Source of the DNA: Babylonia areolata
Lineage: Eukaryota; Mollusca; Gastropoda; Neogastropoda; Buccinidae
Length of the DNA: 64,000 nt
Direction: 5' to 3'
NCBI RefSeq assembly: GCF_041734735.1
Contig: NC_134882.1
Location: 24,321,664 to 24,385,663, forward strand
Each line of letters begins with the position of its first letter. The first letter of the stretch is position 1. The notes under the pieces are model-generated. The model saw only the letters and a program-made list of their open reading frames with translations. It did no database searches and was not told the origin of the DNA. The translations under genes were made by a program, and so were the position numbers. Positions 55,501-64,000 of this stretch are shown here, piece by piece.

Positions 55501-56784
55501 ATGACTTCCAAAAAATCACACACCCCTAACTCTGGTAAAAGACGACGGCAAGGAACGGACGACTCAGACTCCGATTCGGAGGTCGTTGAGACCTCTGGAT
55601 TTTGGCCATCGTGGCTTGTGATGGAGGGCGCTGATGACGACAAGCCCTTGTCGGCTCTCAGCCCCTTCGCTATCCAGAAGGGCTTTCAGTGTCTGGCAGG
55701 ATCGCTGAAGTCCATCAAGAGGCTGAGGAGCGGAGCATTTTTAGTGCAGACAGAGTCCAAAAGGCAGACACAGCTCCTTCTCAAGGCGACCACTTTCGTG
55801 GATAGGGTGGTGAAGGTTTCCCCTCACAAAGGTCTCAACTGCTCAAAGGGGGTCATCAGATGCCCGGAGTTGAAAGGTGTGTCTGAGGCTGAAATCAAGA
55901 GCGAGCTGTCCTCTCAGGGAGTGACCGACATGTACAGGGTGACGGTGAGGAAGGGGTCGGACAGAGTCCCGACCAACACTTTCTTCCTCACCTTCTGCTG
56001 CCTGGATGTCCCCAAGGACATTCGGGTCGGATACCTGATGGTCAGTGTAAGCTTGTATGTGCCGTCCCCTCTGAGATGCTTTAAATGTCAGAAATTTGGA
56101 CACGTCAGAGACCGATGTAAGGAGGAAGAGGCGTGTGGCACCTGTTCGAAGGCGGCGCACCAGGGCGATTGCGTCAGTGCAGCCCGGTGTGCGAACTGCG
56201 GAGGTGGCCACCCGTCCTCATCGAAAGACTGCCCCGCCTGGAAAAAAGAAAAACAAATCCAGAAAGTCAAGACAGAAAAGAAGATTTCCTTCTTTGAGGC
56301 AAAGAAACAGGTGGAGGCCGCGTCGCCTAAGGCGTCGTACGCCTCTGTCGTCAGACCCAGGACGACGTCCACAGGGACGCAGACGGACGACTTACCCACC
56401 TCGTCGGAACCGTTGGCCTTGGGTGGAGGCGCCGTGTCCACCCCTTCCCATCCTGTGCGGCAGTCCTCAGGGGCTGCTGGGCGGGAGCGGAAAATCTCGG
56501 GCGGAGGCACGTTGTCCGCCTCCCGCCCCACCCCACCCCCCGGCACCCCTCGCCCCGCCTCTCGTCTGCCTGGCCCTCGGGCTGGCGGAAGTGGCCGGAA
56601 ACCCCCCATACCTCCAAAACTCAAGGAGGGGAGGGTTGCGGCCTCGGCGGGATCGGGAGGGGCCGAGGTGGTGGATATTCCGACTCGGTCGGAATCCGAA
56701 AAATTAATTTCGAAAAATAGATACTCCATCCTGGCCGACCTTGAGCCACTGCAAGCAGAGGAGCAGGGGGTAGCGATGGAATAG
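55501..56784 (+). CDS. LINE B ORF1, gag-like zinc-knuckle protein (427 aa)
   Basis: An intact frame from ATG at 55501. The N-terminus is acidic/basic mixed (D-D-S-D-S-D-S-E-V-V). Three knuckles lie at residues ~195-245: C-F-K-C-Q-K-F-G-H-V-R-D-R-C, C-G-T-C-S-K-A-A-H-Q-G-D-C and C-A-N-C-G-G-G-H ending K-D-C. A lysine-rich segment and a Pro/Gly-rich C-terminus follow. Compared with copy C it lacks seven residues (V-D-V-A-V-Q-T region) through a 21-bp in-frame deletion near 56362. The protein binds element RNA in related I/Jockey LINEs. Confidence 0.92.
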   Translation: MTSKKSHTPNSGKRRRQGTDDSDSDSEVVETSGFWPSWLVMEGADDDKPLSALSPFAIQKGFQCLAGSLKSIKRLRSGAFLVQTESKRQTQLLLKATTFVDRVVKVSPHKGLNCSKGVIRCPELKGVSEAEIKSELSSQGVTDMYRVTVRKGSDRVPTNTFFLTFCCLDVPKDIRVGYLMVSVSLYVPSPLRCFKCQKFGHVRDRCKEEEACGTCSKAAHQGDCVSAARCANCGGGHPSSSKDCPAWKKEKQIQKVKTEKKISFFEAKKQVEAASPKASYASVVRPRTTSTGTQTDDLPTSSEPLALGGGAVSTPSHPVRQSSGAAGRERKISGGGTLSASRPTPPPGTPRPASRLPGPRAGGSGRKPPIPPKLKEGRVAASAGSGGAEVVDIPTRSESEKLISKNRYSILADLEPLQAEEQGVAME

Positions 56785-56814
56785 GCTGCTGCTTTATTTT
56801 TTTTAACCTTTTTA

Positions 56815-58570
56815 ATGGCAGTGATCCACTGGAACATCCGGGGTTTCTACGCCAATTTTCAGGAACTCCAGCTGCTTTGTCGTGCTTTGAAACCTTCAGT
56901 GCTGGCGCTGCAGGAGACTCTGCAAAGAGATGGCAAGGTTTTATCTCTCTCTGGTTTTAACTCCATTTTTAAACCCGCTCAACCGAAGCAAGAGGGATTG
57001 ACGGGAGGTGTTGCTCTTTTTATTCGCAAGTCCCTTTTATACAGTACAGTTCTTTTAAGCACCCCTTTACAGGCGGTGGTAGTGAGAGTCACGCTTGAGA
57101 AAACCATCACTGTCTGCTCTCTCTACCTTCCTCCTTCCGTCCGTGTTCTGAGGCAGGACCTCATGAACCTGGTCGACCAGCTCCCACGTCCGTTTTTACT
57201 GTTGGGCGACTTCAATGGATACTCTCCGCTCTGGGGAAGTGAGATGACATCGGCCCGAGGTCTTCTCTTAGAAAACCTTCTTTCTGACATGGACTTGTGC
57301 TGTCTTAACGACAAGTCTCCCACTTACCTGCATCTGTCCTCTGGAAAGCTCTCCTGTTTAGATCTGTCGGTCTGCGATCCATCGTTGGTCCTGGACTACG
57401 AGTGGAAAGTGCACGACGATCTGCACGGGAGTGACCACTTTCCTGTCGTCCTCCGCCCCACAGATGGAGAAGGTGACTCTCTGCCTGACCGCCTGTACTA
57501 CGACAAGGCAGACTGGAGTTTTTTTACCACCAAGATAAGAGCGGAGCTGCAGGAAGAAACAGTATTGAAAAGCAAGGACCCTGCTGACGCTCTGACTCGG
57601 ATCGTTTTAGATTGCGCCAAAGCAGCAGTCCCATCGTCTACCTCCAAGCCTCAGGTCCCTAGAACGCCCTGGTTCAACGCGGAATGTCGGGAGGCCCGCA
57701 AGTCTCGGAAGAGAGCGCAGCGACGCGTCTTTCGGAGACCGATAGCGTTCGAACCCATCAACAGCTGAGGGCGAAAGCCAGGTATGTTTTTAAAAAGAGC
57801 CAGAGGAAGTCATGGAGAGATTTCTGCTCTTCCTTAACCTCCAACACACCCAAGAAGAAAGTGTGGAGGGTTTTAAAAAGAATTAAGGGCAAAAACGTAT
57901 GCCCGACCTTTCATCATCTTAAACTTTCAGACGCTCTGGTCACAGAGAAGAAAGCAGTTGCCAATTTGCTTGCCTCCACAATAGAACAGAACTCGAGATC
58001 TGCTAACAAATCTGCTTGGTTTCTTAAAACCAAAAACCTGTGAGAAAAAACACCATGTAACTTCTTTTCCGACAACACAGAGAATTACAACCTTCCTTTC
58101 ACAATGAATGAACTTAAATCTGCCCTTCAGACCTGTACGGATTCCTGTCCAGGAATGGACGAGGTCCATTATAAACTTTTAAAGCACCTTCCCCAAACCT
58201 GTCTGGACACCCTGCTTAAAGTTTATAACCACATCTGGGTCACAGGCTTTTTTCCACCCTCCTGGCGGAAAGCCCTCATAATCCCGCTGCCGAAACCGGG
58301 AAAAGACCCCTCGAACCCCTCCAACTACCGCCCAATAGCACTGACCAGTTGCATCTGCAAACTGATGGAGAAGATGGTCAACGGTAGACTGATGTGGAAA
58401 CTAGAGACCGACGGCCTTCTGGCGAAAGAACAGTGCGGTTTCCGCAAGCATCGCTCTACCGTTGACCATCTGGTTCGTCTGGAAACCACTGTAAGAAATG
58501 CTTTCGTGAACAAACATGTGGTGGCCATATTTTTTGACTTGGAGAAAGCTTACGATACCACGTGGAAGTT
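56815..58570 (+). pseudogene. LINE B ORF2, 3'-truncated and frameshifted
   Basis: ATG at 56815 (M-A-V-I-H-W-N-I-R-G-F). The endonuclease is complete: Q-E-T, L-L-G-D-F-N-G-Y, G-S-D-H-F-P. Near 57738 one copy of a 7-bp tandem GGAGACC present in copy C is missing, which shifts the frame and ends the first reading at 57768. A stop near 58041 follows, where copy C has Ser. The RT begins (F-F-P-P-S-W-R-K-A, N-Y-R-P-I-A-L-T) and is cut at 58570. Confidence 0.9.
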
Positions 58571-59363
58571 CCTCCCGAAACCTGGAGGGGGTCAGGCTGG
58601 TGTTCTCCTGACCCACTCCCGGGAGGGTCACTACCTTGTCGTGGTCGGGAGGCTTAGTGGCCAGTGATCGAGCGAGCTATGTCGGCGGGGGCATCAGTGC
58701 TTCTTGGGGTTTGGTGCTCTGATCCCAGGTCTTAATTGACAGCCTACATAGCCATCGTAGCTGTCAGGGCTGAATAAGTGGTGGTTTTGTACTGATGCCC
58801 CTGATAGGGCTTCCCATGCCGAACAGGTCGTGAGTGAGGCCCAAACTAAATGTGACCCACTGTCCCTTTCGCTGTTCTCTATTCTTCTTTTTACTGCCTC
58901 TTTTCTGTCCTCAGCTCCCCATCAAGCCTTCTTTTCCACATTCTTTTTTTCTCTGCGGCCTTCTTTAGGCCCGCCGTGTTTGCCGTGCGGCGCGACCTGT
59001 GATGGAGGGGAATGAGATCCTGGGGATTGAGAGAGCACGCTGCTCTCAACACATCCCTTTGGCTCGGACCTCTCCTAAGACAGGCGGCACACATTGGCCC
59101 GTGTGTGTCAATCGGCTACCCCTTCGTGGGGCTGGGTCAAGACTGGCAGTTTAGTGGCTGACGAAGGTAACCCCCGTAGTGCTCGGTTCTCTGTCCTCGG
59201 GAGCTGGGCATGATCGGGGGGGAACACGTTGGAGCTGGACTGTTGGTCGTATATCCCTCCCGAAACCTGGAAGAGGTCAAGCTGGTGTTCCCTTGACCCT
59301 GGCCCCTATGTTGGACCCCATGGTGGGTGGGTAAGGGAGGGATGAATTCACATTTTTTTCAAC

Positions 59364-60668
59364 ATGACTTCCAAAAAACTACACCCCCCTAACTCTGGCA
59401 AAAGAAGAAGACAGGGAACGGATGACTCAGACACAGATTCGGAGGTCGTTGAGACCTCTGGATTTTGGCCATCGTGGCTTGTGATGGAGGGCGCTGATGA
59501 CGACAAGCCCTTGTCGGCTCTCAGCCCCTTCGCTATCCAGAAGGGCTTTCAGTGTCTGGCAGGATCGCTGAAGTCCATCAAGAGGCTGAGGAGCAGAGCA
59601 TTTTTAGTTCAGACGGAATCCAAAAGGCAGACACAGCTCCTTCTCAAGGCGACCACTTTCGTGGATAGGGCGGTGAAGGTTTCCCCTCACAAAGGTCTCA
59701 ACTGCTCAAAGGGGGTCATCAGATGCCCGGAGTTGAAAGGTGTGTCTGAGGCCGAGATCAAGAGCGAGCTGTCCTCTCAGGGAGTGACCGAAGTGTACAG
59801 GGTGACGGTGAGGAAGGGGTCGGACAGAGTCCCGACCAACACTTTCTTCCTCACCTTCTGCTGCCCGGATGTCCCCAAGGACATTCAGGTCGGATACCTC
59901 ATGGTCAGCGTAAGCTTGTATGTGCCGTCCCCCCTGAGATGCTTTAAATGTCAGAAATTCGGACACGTCAGGGACCGATGTAAGGAGGAAGAGGCGGGTG
60001 GCACCTGTTCGAAGGCGGCGCACCAGGGCGATTGCGTCAATCCAGCCCGGTGCGCGAACTGCGGAGGTGGCCACCCGTCCTCATCGAAAGACTGCCCCGT
60101 CTGGAAAAAAGAGAAACAAATCCAGAAAGTCAAGACAGAAAAGAAAATTTCCTTCTTTGAGGCAAGGAAACAGGTGGAGGCCGCGTCGCCTAAGGTGTCG
60201 TATGCCTCTGTCGTCAGACCCAGGACGGTGGACGTCGCGGTCCAGACGACGTCCACAGGAACGCAGACGGACGACTTAACCGCCTCGTCGGAACCGTTGG
60301 CCTTGGGTGGAGACGCCGTGTCCACCCCTTCCCATCCTGTGCGGCAGTCCTCAGGGGCTGCTGGGCGGGAGCGGAAAACCTCGGGCGGAGGCACGTTGTC
60401 CTCCTCCCGCCCCACCCCACCCCCCGGCACCCCTCGCCCCGCCTCTCGTCTGCCTGGCCCTCGGGCTGGTGGAAGTGGCCGGAAGCCCCCTGTACCTCCA
60501 AGGCTCAAGGAGGGGAGGGTTGCGGCCTCGGCGGGATCGGAAGGGGCCGAGGTGGTGGATATTCCGACTCGGTCGGAATCCGAAAAATTTATTTCGAAAA
60601 ACAAATACTCCATCCTGGCGGACCTTGAGCCACCGCAAGCAGAGGAGCAGGGGGTAGCGATGGAATAG
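59364..60668 (+). CDS. LINE C ORF1, gag-like zinc-knuckle protein (434 aa)
   Basis: Intact frame. It has the three knuckles as in copy B, but the second begins G-G-T-C instead of C-G-T-C (codon at 59997-59999), so that finger has lost its first Cys. It keeps the V-D-V-A-V-Q-T stretch that copy B lacks. A gap of about 30 bp with a T-rich run separates it from ORF2. Confidence 0.92.
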   Translation: MTSKKLHPPNSGKRRRQGTDDSDTDSEVVETSGFWPSWLVMEGADDDKPLSALSPFAIQKGFQCLAGSLKSIKRLRSRAFLVQTESKRQTQLLLKATTFVDRAVKVSPHKGLNCSKGVIRCPELKGVSEAEIKSELSSQGVTEVYRVTVRKGSDRVPTNTFFLTFCCPDVPKDIQVGYLMVSVSLYVPSPLRCFKCQKFGHVRDRCKEEEAGGTCSKAAHQGDCVNPARCANCGGGHPSSSKDCPVWKKEKQIQKVKTEKKISFFEARKQVEAASPKVSYASVVRPRTVDVAVQTTSTGTQTDDLTASSEPLALGGDAVSTPSHPVRQSSGAAGRERKTSGGGTLSSSRPTPPPGTPRPASRLPGPRAGGSGRKPPVPPRLKEGRVAASAGSEGAEVVDIPTRSESEKFISKNKYSILADLEPPQAEEQGVAME

Positions 60669-60698
60669 GCTGCTGCTTTATTTTTTTAACCTTTTTTA

Positions 60699-63600
60699 AT
60701 GGCAGTGATCCACTGGAACATCCGGGGGTTCCACGCCAATTTTCAGGAACTCCAGCTGCTTTGTCGTGCTTTGAAACCCTCAGTGCTGGCGCTGCAGGAG
60801 ACTCTGCAAAGAGATGGCAAGGTTTTATCTCTCTCTGGTTTTAACTCCGTTTTTAAACCCGCTCAACCGAAGCAAGAGTGATTGACGGGAGGTGTCGCTC
60901 TTTTTATTCGCAAGTCCCTTTTATACAGTACAGTTCTTTTAAGCACCCCTTTACAGGCGGTGGCAGTGAGAGTCACGCTTGAGAAAACCATCACTGTCTG
61001 CTCTCTCTACCTTCCCCCCTCCGTCCGCGTTCTGAGGCAGGACCTCATGATCCTGGTCGACCAGCTCCCACGTCCGTTTTTACTGTTGGGCGACTTCAAT
61101 GGACACTCCCCGCTCTGGGGAAGTGAGATGACATCAGCCCGAGGTCTTCTCATAGAAAACCTTCTTTCTGACATGGACTTGTGCTGTCTTAACGACAAGT
61201 CTCCCACTTACCTGCATCTGTCCTCTGGAAAGCTCTCGTGTTTAGACCTGTCGGTCTGCGATCCATCGTTGGTCCTGGACTACGAGTGGAAAGTGCATGA
61301 CGATCTGCACGGGAGTGACCACTTTCCTGTCGTCCTCCGCCCCACAGATGGAGAAGGTGACTCTCTGCCTGACCGCCTGTATTACGACAAAGCAGACTGG
61401 AGTTTTTTTACCACCAAGATAAGAGCGGAGCTGCAGGAAGAAACAGTATTGAAAAGCAAGGACCCTGCTGACGCTCTGACTCGGATCGTTTTAGATTGCG
61501 CCAAAGCAGCAGTCCCATCGTCTACCTCCAAGCCTCAGGTCCCTGGAACGCCCTGGTTCAACGCGAAATGTCAGGAGGCCCGCAAGTCTCGGAAGAGAGC
61601 GCAGCGACGCGTCTTTCGGAGACCGGAGACCGATAGCGTTCGAACCCATCAACAGCTGAGGGCGAAAGCCAGGTATGTTTTTAAAAAGAGCCAGAGGAAG
61701 TCATGGAGAGATTTCTGCTCTTCCTTAACCTCCAACACACCCAAGAAGAAAGTGTGGAGGGTTTTAAAAAGAATTAAGGGCAAAAACGTATGCCCGACCT
61801 TTCACCATCTTAAACTCTCAGACGCTCTGGTCACAGAGAAGAAAGCAGTTGCCAATTTGCTTGCCTCCACAATAGAACAGAACTCGAGATCTGCTAACAA
61901 ATCTGCTCGGTTTCTTAAAACCAAAAACCTGTCGGAAAAAACACCATGTAACTTCTTTTCCGACAACACAGAGAATTACAACCTCCCTTTCACAATGAAT
62001 GAACTTAAATCTGCCCTTCAGACCTGTACGGATTCCTGTCCAGGAATGGACGAGGTCCATTATAAACTCCTAAAGCACCTTCCCCAAACCTGTCTGGACA
62101 CCCTGTTTAAAGTTTATAACCACATCTGGGTCACAGGCTTTTTTCCACCCTCCTGGCGGAAAGCCCTCATAATCCCGCTGCCGAAACCGGGAAAAGACCC
62201 CTCGAACCCCTCCAACTACCGCCCAATTGCACTGACCAGCTGCGTCTGCAAACTGATGGAGAAGATGGTCAACGGTAGACTGATGTGGAAACTAGAGACC
62301 GACGGCCTTCTGGCGAAAGAACAGTGCGGTTTCCGCAAGCATCGCTCTACCGTTGACCATCTGGTCCGTCTGGAAACCACTGTCAGAAATGCATTTGTAA
62401 ACAAACAACATGTGGTGGCCATATTTTTCGACTTGGAGAAAGCTTACGATACCACGTGGAAATTTGGTATTCTTTCCGACTTGCACAAGCTCAGCTCCCG
62501 AGGACACCTGCCTCAGTTCATCCACAATTTTTTACAAGACAGACAATTCCAGGTGAGAGTCGGCACCACCCTGTCCGACATTCACGAGCAGGAGCTGGGT
62601 GTCCCGCAAGGGAGCATCCTGTCGCCGGCTCTTTTCAGCATCAAAATTAATGACATCATTCATCCGTTCAGAGGGGATCGGACAGCTCGCTGTTCGTGGA
62701 TGATTTTGCCTTATATGCAACCGGCAGCACATACGCCAGCATCCAGCGACGGCTTCAGCTCTGCGTCAACAAGATCCAGTGTTGGGCAGAGGAGAATGGC
62801 TTCACATTTTCGTCCTCCAAAACTGAATGCATCCATTTTCATAATTTTCGCCAGTTCTATCCGGACCCTGAAATCCGTCTGGGAACATCCACCATCCCGG
62901 CGGTCAAGGAAGCCAGATTTCTAGGGGTCGTCTTCGATCAGAAGCTGAACTTCCTCAGCCACATTAAACAGCTGAAAATATCTTGCCAAAAAGCCCTTAA
63001 CATCATCCGAGTTGTGGCACACACGAACTGGGGTGCTGATAAGAGAACTCTCTTGCACCTCTACAGAGCCCTGGTCCGGTCTAAACTGGATTATGGAAGT
63101 GTGGTATACGGCTCGGCCAGACCGTATTATCTGAAACTGTTGGACCCTGTACACCACCAAGGGCTCCGTCTCAGCTTAGGTGCTTTCCGCACCACCCCTG
63201 TGCACAGCCTGTACGCAGAGGCGGGGGAACCGCCTCTTTCCAACCGCAGACTGAAGCTGACCCTGAACTATTATCTGAAATTGTTCTCGGAACCTACAAA
63301 CCCTGCTTACAACGCTGTATTCAACAACCCTTTCGATAAGAAATTTACAGACAACCCAAACTGCATACCTCCTCTCGGACTCCGCATTCAGCCGCACTTA
63401 GAAAAGGCCGATCTGGATGTCGGTGGCATCTCAGATTTCTCTAAGTTCCCTGACAGCCCTCCATGGACCTTTACAACACCTGAGGTCCGATTCAATCTGG
63501 CCTCGTACCGTAAGGACACCACCAGTTCTCTGGCCTACAGAACCTACTTTTCGGAACTGTGCCACAAATTCCCCACTTTTCAAAGCATCTTCACTGACGG

Positions 63601-64000
63601 TTCCAAGTCAGAGGACGGAGTCGCCGCATCTGCGTTCTGTCCCGCCTTTCCTGACCGGCCCTCAATGGAACACATCCTGTCTGACAGCTCGGTGTACACC
63701 GCGGAACTGACCGCACTGGTTCTGGGGTTAAAAATGGTTCTCTCTTCGAAACAGAAGAGATTCATGATCTTTTCCGACTCCTTGTCAGCCCTGGAGGCGA
63801 TCGCCTGCAGGAATATCACTCATCCCAAACTGCTGGAATTTTATGAAACTTTTACTCTCGCAACGAAGAAAGGATACGAGGTTGTGTTGGCCTGGGTTCC
63901 CGGACATGTTGGCATTCGTGGTAACGAAAGGGCGGACCTGCTGGCCAGGAACGCTGTAAAGAAAGAATTGTCCAGATCCTTGGTACCCTATACAGACATG
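60699..64000 (+). pseudogene. LINE C ORF2 (endonuclease, RT, RNase H), nearly intact
   Basis: ATG at 60699. A TGA at 60879-60881 replaces the Gly codon of copies A and B (Q-E-G-L-T-G). From 60882 a 680-codon stretch carries endonuclease motifs (L-L-G-D-F-N-G-H, S-D-H-F-P) and RT blocks (E-Q-C-G-F-R-K-H, F-F-D-L-E-K-A-Y-D, G-V-P-Q-G-S-I-L-S-P). A one-base loss near 62660 shifts the frame just before the catalytic F-V-D-D-F-A-L-Y (62694 on). RNase H is complete: F-T-D-G-S-K near 63590, Y-T-A-E-L near 63695, F-S-D-S-L-S-A-L near 63772, G-N-E-R-A-D near 63920. The end lies past the window. Confidence 0.9.

Larger units (their letters stand above)
54707..58570 (+). mobile_element. I-type LINE, copy B (young, cut at its 3' side by copy C)
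   Basis: The 5' end is TCCTCCCGAAACCTGGAGGG at 54707. A 5' untranslated region of about 790 bp leads to ORF1 (55501) and ORF2 (56815). The sequence stops in the middle of the RT (A-Y-D-T-T-W-K-F) at 58570, where copy C's identical 5' end begins. Few differences from copy C were seen by eye over the shared length, so both are young. Confidence 0.92.
58571..64000 (+). mobile_element. I-type LINE, copy C (young, runs off the window)
   Basis: Same 5' end as copy B at 58571, ORF1 at 59364, ORF2 from 60699 continuing past 64000. Only two disabling changes are seen in ORF2 over 3.3 kb. The 3' end and target duplication lie outside the window. Copy A shows what should follow: a C-terminal Cys/His motif and a short 3' untranslated region. 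Confidence 0.93.

Overview
The window is metazoan nuclear DNA. It has split host exons with consensus splice sites, long AT-rich introns, and a dense layering of non-LTR retrotransposons (LINEs), tRNA-headed SINEs and DNA transposons. Several SINE bodies, CR1/L2-type LINE tails and I-type LINEs look like those I know from molluscs, so a gastropod-like lophotrochozoan is my best guess; this rests on recall, not on a search.

Host gene: one protein-coding gene is recognisable, on the + strand. Five exons (17868-17986, 27133-27206, 27809-27860, 38977-39141, 42153-42293) join in compatible phases. They encode the last ~182 residues of a CD36/scavenger receptor class B protein: the end of the ectodomain, the C-terminal membrane span and a cytoplasmic tail. 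The tail ends in an acidic dileucine signal (E-R-T-H-L-I), like lysosomal LIMP-2/SCARB2. Upstream exons were not found and probably lie left of the window. Introns, 3' flank and upstream DNA are mostly transposon.

Layout. 1-6241: an old I-type LINE (ORF1 with zinc knuckles; ORF2 with endonuclease, reverse transcriptase (RT), RNase H and a C-terminal Cys/His motif), split by an 870-bp tRNA-headed retroposon and by a short copy of a repeat family called R here. 6638-8445: an RTE-like LINE with a 573-codon RT frame and a 12-bp target-site duplication (TSD). 8458-17000: old LINE fragments and R copies. 17868-42293: the receptor gene. Its first intron holds a SINE split by R4 (itself split by LINE H with an 18-bp TSD) and by R5 (itself split by inverted R6), followed by a hAT-like element. 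Its other introns hold a SINE split by a LINE, LINE D, a CR1/L2 LINE, a probable tyrosine-recombinase retroelement fossil, another SINE and a CR1/Rex1-like fragment. 43212-51318: LINE E with a 14-bp TSD, split by a TTAA-flanked piggyBac element whose ends carry six copies of an 18-bp palindrome. 51590-52870: an old L1/Tx1-like LINE. 54707-64000: two young head-to-tail copies (B and C) of the same I-type family as 1-6241; B stops exactly where C begins.

Most notable: (1) the R family, whose hairpin 5' end, short subterminal inverted repeats, T/T junctions without TSD and embedded tRNA-like module resemble a non-autonomous Helentron; (2) the piggyBac palindrome array; (3) a set of datable nested insertions; (4) the lysosomal-type tail of the receptor gene.
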